From positions 5,829,288 to 5,893,287 of the forward strand of contig NW_025335854.1 in NCBI RefSeq assembly GCF_004798865.1: DNA of 64,000 bases, written 5' to 3'. The notes under the pieces are model-generated. The model had not been told where the DNA came from and ran no database searches. It saw nothing but the letters and a program-made list of their open reading frames with translations. This document shows, piece after piece, positions 30,020-42,399 of this stretch. Source of the stretch: Varanus komodoensis. Its lineage: Eukaryota; Chordata; Lepidosauria; Squamata; Varanidae. Position 1 is the stretch's first letter, and each line of letters starts with the position of its first letter. A program made the translations under genes and the position numbers.

Positions 30020-32450
30020 CAATGAGAGCATAAGACATATTGTAAATATTCTTTTTGCTGCCTTCATCAGTTTCCCCTCCATATGGAGACCAAGACGGAA
30101 GAGAGCAATGCAAAGCGATACCTTGTTCCCTAGACTTTCCTTTCCTGAAAGGGGGTCTTTCCATATTCTTTGTTGCTCCTTAGCCACGCTGCAGAGAGAT
30201 GTCAGCTCCAATTAGTCTGCTTAAGTGGCATTGCACAGAACATGTAATTGGTCACCTGACGGTAGTTATGCCCCAAAGTTTACAGACAGGATGGAGACTG
30301 GGAAAATGAATCACATTTTAAATAGACACCTCACATGCTGCTCACTGTGGCAAACAGATGGATTAATTGCTATTCTTGCATTCTAATAAGGTACATGTTA
30401 ATTATTAGCTGGGGCCTCTAATGGAATGGAATGAGCAAGCCTCGTGGTGCCAATGTTAGCAAGTGCCCAAAAATGAACATCACAGCCAGCACGGAGGTTC
30501 GCGCGAAAAGGCAAAAGATCACAGGTGCTTATTTGACTTAAGGTTGCAGGACACGTGAAACACATTCTTAACACCACAGGCGTTGAGATATCCTAAGGCA
30601 AGGAACAGAAAAGCTATTTTTGCTGAACGTGCTTAGTCGTTTGGCTAACTGGACAGTCGCTGGAGAGACTTTCAGTCCAGATCTAATATTGTTGCTATGT
30701 CCTGATTTTCTGAGAGCTCCATATAAGCCAGGTGGTTTTGATCAACCTGGCGGAGAATTAGAACTCAAGTCAGAGGACCTGGAAAGGAGGGATAAATTGG
30801 ATTGGGCCACAGCTCCAGTGTGTGGCCTCTCTTTCCCTAAAGCACCATTTGTATATATTCAGCCAGAGTTTTTAAGGGTGCCATCCCATGTAATCAGCAT
30901 CTGGAAGTAACAACACACTTCCTGATAAATATGCTGTCATTGCCTCACCTTATTCACAGAAGTTGATAAATAGAGGTGTTCCAAGTGACATTAACTGCCT
31001 CCAGCGTTTCCCCACCATTTCCTCTTTTCAGACCTCTTTTTGCAGAGGAAATTCAGTGGCAGGGGGCAGAAGGAGAAATTAGGAACCCCCTGTCTTGGAC
31101 CACTCTGCCGTACACAGTGGAATTTCTGAGGAGACCTGCATGGATTTGGACTATAGGTTAGTGGTTTAGGGAGAGGTTTCATTTTCCGTGGTGTTCATGT
31201 TTCTATCCCACTACTGTGTCTGATCAAACAGGTTCTGCAGGTTTTTGAAAGAGCATGGGATCCTTCGAAAGCTGTTCAACAAAGGTGCAAGTGGGACATT
31301 CCCTCCAGGAGAAGCAATTCCCTTTTCAAAACAGCTTCAAATCTCAGAGGAAAAATATTAGCTTGCTTGTTCTCTGCAAAGGGGAAAGGAATTAAAACCT
31401 TGCCCCCTGTCTTCTACACAAAGAGGCTTTTATTAATGTTTGTGAAACTATAAGATGATGTTACATAATGCTGTTAGCAGAAACCATAAAGCACTGCACA
31501 CGATAGCTTTGACAAATCCATATTTTTAGAAAAATCCTCATTCCTCTCCTTAGTCCAAATGATGACATATTTCATGCATTTCAATGAATTCCTTCCAAGT
31601 AACAATGTATAATTTAAGCTCTCCCCCACTACTTTGATCACTGTTTTCTCTGTGTGCTCACCCCTTTTATCTGTCAGTGCAACCTGATGGAACGAGAAGT
31701 GACAAGCTGTAATTTTATTTTCTGCTTGAATTCTGGCTCTGAATTGATAGAGAAGATTTCATTTCAAGGGCTTCTCAGGATTAAATGATGACTCATTTGG
31801 AACGCCACATCTGAAAACAGGGCCACAGAGCGTCTCTTACTTCAGACAGGATTTCTGGAACATTTACACTGCAGTACTTTTTGGAAAGGTGATAAAGATG
31901 CCCTCAGGGCTGAAACTTACAAGGGTCCTCTTCTTTCTTCCCCCCTCCATTGCCAACAGACTTCAATTTACACGAGAAGTAGGAAATAAACTTGCTTTTG
32001 ATTCTAATGTTCAGTATTACAGTGATACGGGCTGATGGATAAACAATATTTAGATTTTTGTTGTACTCTATCATACTTTCCAAACTCACTTTGGACTTAC
32101 TGGGCTGCTCATTTTTAGCTTTTTCCCTGTTTTGGGTTGGCTGTTTTCTCCCCCATATTTCAGCGCTCAGTCCCCACACATACCCACACGCACGCACGCA
32201 CGCACGAACGCACAGCTTTAACTCTGGTTGCTCTCTGGTTCTTAACCTCCACCTCTTCCTGTGTGCCAGAGATCGGGCTCGCACCATACAACATGCAGCA
32301 ACCATGAAAATCCCCACAATGCTGCCCACATCCAGGCACGGGGATCAACCATCACGAGTTTCCATGATAAAGGGCAATGGTCTGTTTCCCCCGCCCTGGT
32401 TGCTTGTCGCGTCCTCCAAGCTCAGGCAACACAACCCATCATGGCAGAAC
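30020..32450. other. No gene recognised; AT-rich
   Basis: No exon or named repeat was found. The stretch 30.2-30.6 kb has a composition that could be a conserved non-coding element, but I cannot test that. A GCAC tetranucleotide run is at about 32188-32208. Confidence 0.4.
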
Positions 32451-32454
32451 CCCA

Positions 32455-33070
32455 GAACAAGGGAGCGACTTGGCAAGCGAGGCCGCCGCCGCCGCTTTCG
32501 GGAAGCGGCTATTTGGGGAAGCTCCGTCCGCTGCTCCCGGAGAAGCCCGCGAGCTGGAGCTCGCAGCCCCTCGCCTGGCCCCAGCCAGACCGTCTCCTCC
32601 TCCAGGCAGGACATGCCGGCACGGAGGGCAGAGGGATCGCGGCTCCTCCTGCCCCGGAGATCCTCGCTGGGGCAGAGCTGCGGCAACGGGTCAGGCAGGG
32701 CTGCCCCAGATGGGAAGAGGGCGCCCAGCGGAAGCACGCGGGCGCAGCAGCCGGGAGAGCATCGTGCGCTTGCGAGGGTTGCCCCACGCTCGGGGCCGGG
32801 AGCCAGCGGGAGTCGGGGGGGGGGCTGCCCCCTGCGGCAGAGGAGCCCCTGAGCAGCACGTGTGCGCGCTCGCAATGCGCTTCCCCGTCCTCCGCACTTC
32901 GGGGCGTGCGCCCTGCTCGCTAGCCGTGCTAAGCCGGACGAGGCTGGTGCTCAGGGCCAGCACAGGGGGAGCCTCGTTCCGCCCCGCAGCATCCCTGCGA
33001 TGCCTCCTGGAGGAACGAGAGGAAGAGCAGGAAAGCCCCCAGGGCGAGCCTGATCCTTGGATGGGCACTT
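32455..33070. promoter_or_regulatory. CpG island, unassigned promoter candidate
   Basis: Strong CpG enrichment (GCCGCCGCCGCCGCTTTCGG and many CGCG) with open frames on all strands and no recognisable protein. A weak plus-strand donor, GTAAGG, lies near 33138. Synteny with human would place the RGS8 5' end in this direction, so an RGS8 or lncRNA promoter is possible, but no RGS8 coding exon is in the window. Confidence 0.5.
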
Positions 33071-33216
33071 CATGGCCGCGATTTACCATGCTCGGATGTT
33101 GTGACGTGGAAACCCACCCAGAGGGAAGGGGCTGCTTGTAAGGCGGGTAGTTATTCCCTACCCATATGACACTGTGGTGTGGTGCGGGAATTAGGCAAGC
33201 TTTGCAGGTCCGGCTC

Positions 33217-33232
33217 CCCCCCCCCCCCCCCC
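33217..33232. repeat. Poly-C tract
   Basis: A run of about 16 C. Confidence 0.85.
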
Positions 33233-33299
33233 ACAATTTGCCCACCCATGGGGCATATGCCTATTGGACTAGAACTAGCCCCAGACGACCTCAGATGCT

Positions 33300-33960
33300 T
33301 TTGCTCTTGAAGATAATTAGATATTAACACCCTTTCATGAGTTCCTTCCAGATCCAGAGTAACCCACCCCTTGACCTTGCAGAGGAAGGTAGAAGCCGAC
33401 CAATGCTTTAATTTTGTCTCTGAGGATTTATCAGAAAATGGGCCAGTTATGCATCACTCAAGCATTTGCTTCTGTGTAATTACGCTACATTAAAGTTAAT
33501 CTTGTTACTCCTCCAGGAGCCAGCATTTCTCCAAGGAGCACAGCATGTTTATTTTGATCTCTGGTCCTCCTCATTCATCTACAGATTTTATGACATTAGC
33601 ATTATCTGGATGTCTGAAGACATTACCCATTTTCTTCTAACTCAAAAGCACCTTCCCATTCATTGCAGATGAGAAATGTAGGGTAATGTAGGGATTCATG
33701 GCAGGGGGCAGAAAATGATGGTGGAGTTTTGAGTTTCCATTCTGTAGGAAAGTAGCAAAAAGAAGATGACAACAGGTGGGAGAAACCACATCCATATTAG
33801 CTAAATACAAAGATCTACACATCTGTGTGACATTCAGAACAAGCCTCTCTCATCACCGCCACTTACATTATTATAATCAACCCAGCATCTAATGAATAAA
33901 TGACGATTGGAAAAATGTTGTTTTGACAGGATTTTGTCTGATGCTAAAATGGTGCATTCA
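33300..33960. other. No gene recognised
   Basis: Unique-looking AT-rich sequence without exon signals strong enough to call. Confidence 0.4.
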
Positions 33961-33983
33961 TGTAACCAGTTTTGCAGGGCTTC

Positions 33984-34506
33984 ATAGAATCATAGAAGAG
34001 TAGAGTCGGAAGAGGCCATGAAGGCCATCAAGTCCAATCCCCTGCTGTTGCAGGACACCAAGTCACACCATCCCACTCAGAGGGCTGCCCAATTCCACTT
34101 TGAATGTCTCCAGTGTGGGGGAGCCCCCCACCTCTCCAGGCAGCTGGTTCCACAGTCATGTTGCTCTGACAGTGAGGAAGCTTTTCCTGACATCCAGCCT
34201 GAATCTGGGATGTCGCAGCTTGACTTGATTATTCTGTGTCCTGCACTCTGGCATCAGCAAGAAGAGATCTTGACCTTCCTCTTTGGGACAGCCTTGGAGG
34301 CACTTATACAGGGATACCACGACCCCCCTCAGTCTTCTCTCCTCAAGGCTGAACATGCCCAGGTCTCTCCGTCTCTCCTTACAGGGCAGTGCTTTCAAAC
34401 CTTGGATCATTTTTGTTGCCCTCCGCTGGACCCTTTCTAATTTCCCTACATCTTTCTTAAATCTTGGTGCCCAGAACTGGACACAATATTCCAGGTGAAT
34501 ATTCAT
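33984..34506 (-). mobile_element. CR1 LINE 3' part
   Basis: On the minus strand HLEYCVQFWAPRFKKDVGKL then ERVQRRATKMIQGLKALPCK then ERRRDLGMFSLEERRLRGVV is the C-terminal end of CR1 ORF2, followed by a frame ending and the CR1 3' end (GGGGATTGGACTTGATGGCC, ending in TTCTATGATTCTATGAA). It is 5'-truncated. Confidence 0.88.
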
Positions 34507-34509
34507 GAA

Positions 34510-36000
34510 GTCATTCTTTAATAGTGGTGTCCCCAGAATGTCACAGTGGGTATCTGTGGGTTTTCAGTAGCTCCCTTGGCATCCATGAAGTCTCCTTTCC
34601 CTCCTAGTTTACTTTTAAAAAATGAGCTTTGTGGAAACAGGGTGTCTGTAAAATGTTACAGAGGGGCAGTTGCAGCTGACTATTGCTTTTGAAGGTACAT
34701 AGACAAACCCTCCATGCCAGGGTGACAACCGGGAGATGAGTGGGCATGGCAGAAAAAAAGAGGAGTCGTTTTATTTATGCTGGTGACTGTGTGTCTTGCC
34801 TGTAGGGACCCAGAGGAGATTTCCAGTTTGGATCCAGATTTGGTGTGGACTTTTTGGAGCATTTTGCCTGTGTGTGTGGCAGGGGGGAGTGGGTGTTGGT
34901 GTTTCTCTGAGCATCAACAAGTTGCTGTCTGTGAAGCAGATTGTGGGTTTGGAGGCCCGTTTGGGGCACACCCCCTGCCTCGCCTCGCCTCGTGCTCGAG
35001 TTTCTTTGCCACATCACTTGCATCACTAGTCTTCCTTCTGGTAAAGGTGCGTTTTGTGATGGCCACGACAGCAAATTGCGAATGGCCAGGTCCCATGTTC
35101 TAGGGGTGCTTACCTGTTGGAAAAACTGCTCTGTCTACCTTTCTTGGCTTGCCAGGCACCTTTCAACACCTGCTCATGGACGATTCTGCACAGATTTTGC
35201 ACGTATGTGTTTGCTTACGCCAACATTTTGTGTTGCCCAAGCCTTGTCTTCTACTGAGCTCTCTGGGCGAAGGTACCCTTGCCGTGCTTGCTGGAATGAC
35301 ATTCCGTAAGTCATTTCATACTCTCAGGTAGCATGAAGAAACTGTGTGCTTTAAAGAGAAAAAAGGATCCTCTTCTAGTCCATTCACACCTGTGAAGGAG
35401 CCAGGTCGACCTCAAGAGGCTGTTAAATCTGCTGCCACTTGACTCCACCTGACCCCTCCTGTAAAAATGTCTTCCACAGCAGCTCTGAATCACCGCTTAC
35501 TGAAATGAATTACATCAGTTATTTCCTCCCTTTGCAGTGAGTGGACCAGTCATGTTCCTTCAGCTCATTATTTAGAAGTTGTTTGGGCTTCGAAACTGGC
35601 AGAGAAGTGTCACAGCTGGTTCTCGGACTGCTTCTGAAAGGACCCTCTGAAAATCAAAGCACTTCGGTTCTAGGAATAGAAGCCCCGAAGTGCACCAAAA
35701 GAAGCCGTTCTCACACAGGAAGAGGCCTGATGATTCAAGCATTTCCTGGCCTGGCCTTGTCCAGGGTTGCCATAAACCAGGACAGATGGTAGGAGCTGCC
35801 TGTTGCCGACTGGCTCGCATCTATGAAAAGCCTTAATATTTTCACTCTAATCCAGGGAGTTGCATGCTGGATGCATAATTACGGCCACCCTCTCAGTTTA
35901 TGAGTTTCCTTCTCATTTAAGCTGCCAGGGTAACATACATAATAGAAACATACACGATGAAATTAATAACAAAAATATGTAGAACAGCAACAGAGCCGCT
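34510..36000. other. No gene recognised
   Basis: Several open frames with no domains; no named repeat seen. Confidence 0.5.
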
Positions 36001-36005
36001 GTTGG

Positions 36006-36242
36006 ATGGTGGTGACAGTGCTAAGTCAAAGACCTGGCAAATCTGGCTGCTAGTCCTCACACTGCCTTAGTGCTCAGTGAGTGATCCTTGGACCAGTCAC
36101 GGACTCTCAGCCTAACCTACCTACCTCACAGGGTTGTTGTTGTGGTGAGAATAAGCATGGAGTGGAGGGGAGCTCTGGACGTCACCCAGGGTTCCTCAGA
36201 AAAGGAAGGAAGATGGGACATACATGCAATGTAAGGATAATG
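36006..36242 (+). mobile_element. MIR-like tRNA-derived SINE, diverged
   Basis: The head is degraded, but TTGGACCAGTCACGGACTCT, CAGCCTAACCTACCTACCTC, ACAGGGTTGTTGTTGTGGTG and GGACATACATGCAATGTAAG follow the family order. Confidence 0.7.
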
Positions 36243-36244
36243 TC

Positions 36245-37705
36245 CCAGGTGATCATTTTACCAGGAGAATGAAAACTAGAAGAGCAACTGAAGTGTTTAA
36301 ATATAGTTAATGTAAAGCAAGCAGGGGACTGCAAATTAAAAGGCCTGCGAGATTGAAAGGTCAACTAGGTGGACTTCTCTAGAGTGGGCATGCTTTTACT
36401 TGGGGGGTGGCAGAGACAAAGCCCCCCTCCAATAGCCTCCCACCAGAACGCCTGTCGTGTAGCTCTGGGCAGGGGCTCAGGTGATGCTCCCACGGCCCAG
36501 GAAGGGTCCCGTGGGAAGGGCGTTCCCTCACGCATCCCTGGGTCCACTCGCTCACTTGCCAGCTGGCCAGCCAGGGAGCCAGGCATCCATTTGGCCAGGA
36601 CACGTCCTTCCATGAACCTCACGAGGAAGGATGTGTAGGAAAGAGCAAGGACTAAAATGGCCACCGCCTTGTCGGCGTGGCGCTTCATGGGGCTATATTG
36701 TTAAGCAGCGGCTGGAGGAGAGCCACGGTCTGGAATGGGCCGAGGATGCCTCATTTGCCCGGAGACACCGGGATGCGCTCAGGGCCACAGCAGCCAGCAT
36801 TTCTCAGGACACGTCTTTCCGCAAACATCCTTCAGCTGCCCTTTTCTCACCCCACATCTCCCTCCCCCAGCCCCGCACACGTTCCCCAACACATTCTGGG
36901 GCTCCTGCCAGAACACCAGGCCTAGGGCTTTGTGGGGGAAGCAAAATGGCGGCCAGGCAGGCCACACCGTTACGGCGGAAGCCTCTTGCTGTGGCCTGCA
37001 TGTGCGTGTAGCCACAGAATTAAAAAAGAAGTGGCAGCCATGATACTAATGCTGGGCTCGGGCCCTGATACAACGTCGGAGCATTTCTCCCTCTCCTGGG
37101 GAGATTCAGTGAAATGACCTCTTCTTTATCTGCCTGCTAACAGGGTGGAGATTTGGTCATTATGGTGGTGGCCTGAAACAAAAGAACTCTGACAAACAGG
37201 CTGGGAATCTGCAGCCTTGTTAATGAGTAATAATCCTGTTACTTGTGTTCTATTAGCCGCTGCTGACTTCCAAGGGAACCTTTCCTCTGTTGGACTAGAT
37301 GTGAGTTGAAAGCAGATTCTGGTTTGTTGGAACGTTCTTGTCTTGAAAAAGGCAGATCCCAGGTCATTGAAAAAGTGTCCGCATTATTTGCATGCAAAAG
37401 GTACCAGCTTTTGCCCTCTGCATCTCCAGCTGGGGCTGGGAAAGGCTCAGTATTTGAAACCCAGGAAGATAATATTCATCCAGGTAGGTAGTGCGGACCT
37501 TCATGGTCACAGAGTTTAAAGATGGGTAAGCATCCTCTATTCCTATCCCTTTCAGTCCATTAAATGATTGAAGATTAAAGCATTAATATACACATCTTTT
37601 TGAGATACTGAAGCAAACCATGAGATGGCTTTCAATGTAATAAACAAAGCATACCATTCACAGTAAGAAGGAACAACTATCTTTAATATTTTCTATTTTG
37701 CTTCC
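36245..37705. other. No gene recognised; mildly CpG-rich part at 36.6-37.0 kb
   Basis: Contains a YY1-like AAAATGGCGGC (36943-36953) in locally GC-rich DNA. No splice donor good enough for a first exon was found downstream. Confidence 0.35.
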
Positions 37706-37712
37706 CATGCAG

Positions 37713-38055
37713 GTGGCACAGTGGTTTAAACCGCTGTGCTGCTGGGCTGGTTGATCAAAAGATTGCCGGTTCGAATGTGCACAACGGGGTGAGTTCCCGT
37801 TGCTCCGTCCCAGCTCCTGCCAACCTTGCAGTTCGAAAGCATGCAGATGCAAGGAGATAAACAGGTACCACTTCCGTGGGAAGGTAACGGCGTTCCTGCA
37901 CCTCGGTGTTTAGTCATGCCGGCCACATGACCACGGAGACTGTCTGCGGACAAACGCTGGCTCCCTCGGCTAGGAAACGGAGATGAGCACCGCCCCCTAG
38001 AGTCAGGCATGACTGGACTTCACGTCAAGGGAAAACCTTTCCCTTTCCCTTATAA
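37713..38055 (+). mobile_element. Sauria-type SINE
   Basis: Head GGTGGCACAGTGGTTTAAAC then CGCTGTGCTGCTG and the B-box-like CGGTTCGAATGTG; body CAACCTTGCAGTTCGAAAGC, GGGAAGGTAACGGCGTTCCT, GTCATGCCGGCCACATGACC; tail GTCAGGCATGACTGGACTTC then ACGTCAAGGGAAAACC and TTTCCC repeats. The 3' end matches the Bov-B end, which explains how it was mobilised. It is close to full length. Restricted to squamates as far as I know, so it helps place the species. Confidence 0.88.
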
Positions 38056-38120
38056 TGACAGAACAGAACATAAAGGGACACAAAGCAAGCATACCATTAA
38101 CTGTATGCGAGGGATAAACA

Positions 38121-38213
38121 GCCTGGTGCCCTCCATATGCTTTGGACTCTTAATTCCTATCAGCCCCACTGTTGATGGGAGACAAAGTCTAAAGCATCTG
38201 GAGGGCCTCGCCT
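38121..38213. repeat. Short palindromic element, paired arms
   Basis: GCCCTCCATATGCTTTGGAC pairs with GTCTAAAGCATCTGGAGGGC with two mismatches over 20 bases and a spacer of about 45. Same family as the element at 21.8 kb. Confidence 0.6.
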
Positions 38214-38214
38214 C

Positions 38215-39955
38215 ATCAGTTAAAATTCGCATTCACTGATTAATCTGTTAAAGTTTAGATGACTCAAGTGCCAATTAACCTTGCAGCCCTATTAAGTGGG
38301 TTGCCATCAAAGAAGTGATAAAAAGAAAGAGTGGGGTTTTTAATGGCCAGAAAGGGATGCTTTCTAAAGGTACAACGTCTCCTGCATAGCTCCTACTCTT
38401 CTCTAATAGCTGCCATCATACATGAGAGCTTTACACTGGATCGGGACCTCCAGCTTTCATCTCTTGAGATGCAGTAATCAACAGCATTGTTCTTAAGGAT
38501 ATCAGAAAGATGGAGGGATGACGCATCAGGTTTGCTTTGGGCAGGGTTGATTGTGGAAATGTTCTTGTGCATTGGGTCCCAATTCCCAGACTCTGAGCGT
38601 AAGTGACTCTTGAGTAAATGCAACTAATATACATGGGCAGGGTTGTGCCGCTCCTGTCCCAGTCCAAGAGAAAGCTCCCCTCAGGCCATCCTTGACTAGA
38701 TTCTGTCCAACAAGCTCTGGACTTGGACTCCAGTCCAAAACGGGAATCTTTCTGGCCAGGCCTCTGCAGCAAGCAGGACCCAGCCTTCCAGCACCTTCTT
38801 CCTTTCCCAATTGTCCAGACGTATGTGCATACCGTCAGCTGAAGGCTGAAGGCATTCCCTGAAAAGAGCACCGGGCAAGACCTGCTGGAATGACTCAGTG
38901 GCACTTGCTTCCAGCTTCCTGACGGATAGCCCCTCCACCTGCATCCTGTTTGCCGCTTGTTTCCCCGTTGCCGTGGAACATCTTGCGCTTCCTTCCTCCG
39001 CTGTAAATGTTGCTCCCACCCTCCAGGTAACCGCTGCTCTGATTTCCAAAATAACAAATGCACAGAGATAATTAAACCCATCTAAAGCGATGTTCGCTTG
39101 GAAAATATTCAAGCTTTCCCGCCCCACCAAACACCACGGTCCTGTCAGTCTTCGGCTGTCACTTTGAAACGCTGCTGTTTTCAACCGAAATAAGGTTTGG
39201 TGTCTTGTTTACAACACATTGCAAAGTAGCTGACAGTTATATTTTTAACAAGTAATATTGCGAACAAGACAGGCCTCTCCCAAATTGCTTCTAATTATGG
39301 GATGTCAGTGCTGCTAATGGAGTTAAGCGATGTTTGGAAACGTTACAGACTGACAAAACCCTGCATTGCTCCGCTGCATAAGCTACGAGACAGAGCTGTG
39401 GGCCTGTTCCCCCAGTCACTCTTGATGTTTGGGCTTTGCTTTATGCTTAATCTTCACTACAGGCTTAGGGATGGATGAGAGTTTGAGCTGAGTTCAGGAC
39501 TGACCGAAAGCCATCCAGTGCCCAATATCTGGGGCAAAAAGAAAACGAGATTTAAAATGATTGAATCTGGGAGAGAGTGAAACTGGCAGATGTGTCCATG
39601 CTGGCCAGGATGTCATGTGCTTTGCTTTCACATCCGAATCCTGCATGTTTATCCATATTAAGGGTGCATTAGGATTGCTACCATTTTTTTTCTCATTGAC
39701 ATATATGACGGGCATATAGATCACAGTTCTCTCCAAGCCAGGAATAGCTGCACCTTTTGAATTTGGTGGATGCAGATGGATGAGAATTTTGTTCCTCTTT
39801 GTTTTTGATGAGAATGTCAATACATTTGCAAAGTTCTTCCTATCTGGGGAGAAAGGACATGAGGGTTAAAAAAACGGATGCAAGAGAAAATGAAACCCAT
39901 CCATTGCTAGGCAACCTTGTGCTGTTTAGTTGCATTTATGGTCAAACCCAAGCAT
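38215..39955. other. No gene recognised
   Basis: The minus-strand open frame of 216 codons at 38431-39081 shows no domain and has odd composition; I do not call it. Nothing else identified. Confidence 0.5.
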
Positions 39956-39960
39956 TCTGC

Positions 39961-40195
39961 AACAGTGTGGTGTAGTGGTATCAGGAGGGCTTAAGCAATC
40001 CGGGTTTTAGCCCCCACTTGGCCGTGGAGCCCACTGGGTGACTGTGGGCCAGTCACAGACTCTCAGCCCAGCCTACCTCACAGGGCTGTTGTTGTGGGGA
40101 TAAGATTGGGAGCAAGAGGAGAATTATGCAAGCCACCTGGAGTTCTTTGGAAGGAAAAAAGATGCGCTAGAAAGAGAGTAAATAAATATATGCTA
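39961..40195 (+). mobile_element. MIR-like tRNA-derived SINE
   Basis: CAGTGTGGTGTAGTGGTATC, AATCCGGGTTTTAGCCCCCA, TGGGTGACTGTGGGCCAGTC, TGTTGTTGTGGGGATAAGAT and a GGAAGGAAAAAAGATGCGCT tail ending in A-rich sequence. Confidence 0.88.
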
Positions 40196-40199
40196 AGAT

Positions 40200-41860
40200 T
40201 CTGCCGTGGGGTCAGCTTTCCACCAGGAGGGTTTGTTTCGAGGCTTGTGAATACTTTGATTTCTGTATGGAGCAAGACTCTTCCAATAATTGCTGAAGTG
40301 CCTGTCTCGTTTGGGAGGGGATGCCAACAGCTGCTCTGGAAGCCTTGTTGATGAGAAAAGGCCGGGAATGGGGCTGCAGGGAGAGAGCCCGGGCCCGGGA
40401 AGGGTTTGGCTCTGCTCTCGTCACCCACTGCTTCCTTCCGGAAAATCCATCCTCCTGCCACCGCAGCGCCCATGTCTGGAAATGCGCACTGGGCTCCCAC
40501 ATGCAATTTATATTTCTGCGATGAGTAAGAAGCATCCCTGGAAAAGCGGCACGAAAAAGCACTCCAATTTGATAAACAATAGTGAACAGGGCGACCCTTC
40601 ACTATGAGCACAGTATTCTGGGCAGCTGAGCCAAATTCCCCCTCAACCGGAATACGGCAGGAAGTGAAGTGGTAAAGTGTTTGAAGCCGTAGCAATAGCT
40701 GCCTCTCCACTATTGTTATGAAGCTCAGAAGTCATTTCTTGGCAGCTGTGGGGGGGGGGGGGGGCTCAGAGGTTTTCAGGGTGATAGGAATGTTTGCATG
40801 CCCGGTTTGTTCCACGGGGACCATGGCGGATCTATTTTTCAAAGGAAGTGGAAACTCTGACTGCCTGGGGACATGAGCTGTTACTCAGAGGGAGCTTCTT
40901 GCTGGCAGCCTTGCTAAGACTCTCCATGAAGGTGTAAACTCCAAGGGAATTGTGAAGGGGAAAAGAAAAGGAATATGGAAGCTCATATAAAAAGTAGATT
41001 AATTCCCAGCAGGAAATGTCTAAGCAACAGCATTTTCCGCCTTATTTCTGGCAGCTAAGCAACCTGTGGAGATCCCGTTTTAGAAATTAAATTGGCCGTC
41101 CTGTTATTTTTAACTGTAATTGGACGGGCAAGCAAGTCGGCTTTTGTTCAGCCAAGTGTCCTGACAGAACGCCCACTCACAGCGAGCACTGTGCCGGGGT
41201 CTGAGAGCACGTGTGTCAAGACAGCACCCACAAGGGTGTGCGTACCTCAGTTCTCTCGGTGCCACTCCACACACCACCCCTGGGAGGTGGGACAAATGAC
41301 TGCTTTCGCCCTCTTCCCACTGCTGCTGCTTTCACGGCCCACCCCGAGAGGAGCGGCAGAACTAGTGGTGGGCAGGGGGCCGCGGCTGGCGTGCGAGGCC
41401 AGGTGCCAGGCTGTTGTGAGTTGTGGAGCAGACTGCTGGCAGGGAAAGTTCCACAGGAGTGGGTCTCCTGCAGGAGGAGAACGGGCTTACATGGGGGTTA
41501 AAGAAGGCAGTTAAGGAAGCGGCAGATGAGAAGCCTGTAGGACAGGCCAAGGGAGTATAGACATGTGCCTCCACCTGGCCTTCTGGCCAGCAGCCCTCTG
41601 GTCAGGGGTAGAATCACACGCCGGCTCCATCTGCCTGTCAGAGCCAGCAACCCGACACGGTTTCCACAGTGCGCTTTTCTTTGCTCGGATGGGTCTGTCA
41701 ATCAAGTGGTTTCTGAGCTAGCATGCTCTGCGCCCTCTTTGCTCAGTCTTCCTCCTGTTGCTACATATCCCATCAGCCACCTCGCCTCAAATTCGATCTT
41801 ATGCGGGAGGGTTGGAGCAGCTCCTGAGGTGCCGCCCGTTCCAGGGGATTCTGAGGTAGC
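40200..41860. other. No gene recognised
   Basis: G-run at 40750-40763. The 210-codon minus-strand frame (40078-40710) overlaps the SINE and shows no domain. Confidence 0.5.
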
Positions 41861-41869
41861 TCCATACCA

Positions 41870-42110
41870 GGGCCATGGAAACCACACTTCTGGGTTCAGA
41901 CAATCACAGAAACCACGGTGAAGCAGGGAAACCATAGGACAGGCTGTGGCTTCTTATCATGGTTTCTAGAATGGTTTCATTTATTGTAAGTTGCCTGAGA
42001 TGTTTGCAGGGGATGGGATATAAAAGCTTTTAATAAATAATAAACAAACCAAATGTACCATGCTGAAATACCATGATAGGGTTCAGAGAAAAACCACGGC
42101 AGGGTTCAGA
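41870..42110. repeat. ACCATGG-rich repeat and LINE tail
   Basis: Repeated AACCAC, ACCATGAT and GGGTTCAGA motifs like those in the near-palindrome at 61.3 kb, interrupted by a LINE-type tail (GTAAGTTGCCTGAGATGTTT then GGGATATAAAAGC and AATAAATAATAAA) at 41985-42045. Confidence 0.4.
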
Positions 42111-42399
42111 GAAAATCAAAAACATGCATGCAAAAATGGGGAAAGTAAGCACAGAAAGTGTACATTTTTTAAAACAATGCACCGAAATCCATTATAATGT
42201 GAAAATTGCATACGAAAACAAATATATTATGATAAATACACAGAAAAATGCACGCATTCCTTCTACAACTTTTCAAAATAAATCCCAAATCAATGCAGGA
42301 ACAGGCAAAATTATATTAAAATTGGAAACATTAGAAACAAAGAGAAACCAGAACAATCAGATATTTTCAGTGCCAAAGTGCTCTGAAGACTGAGTGTTA

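Noticed and set aside
32058-33141. Open frames up to 264 codons around 32-33 kb
   Set aside because: Same composition effect in a CpG island; no recognisable family and frames on both strands are equally open.
36943-36953. YY1-like AAAATGGCGGC as a promoter
   Set aside because: A single motif without a clear CpG island or splice donor.
38431-39081. 216-codon minus-strand open frame
   Set aside because: No domain, no splice context and no similarity I could recognise.
40078-40710. 210-codon minus-strand open frame
   Set aside because: It runs into a SINE on the other strand and shows no domain.
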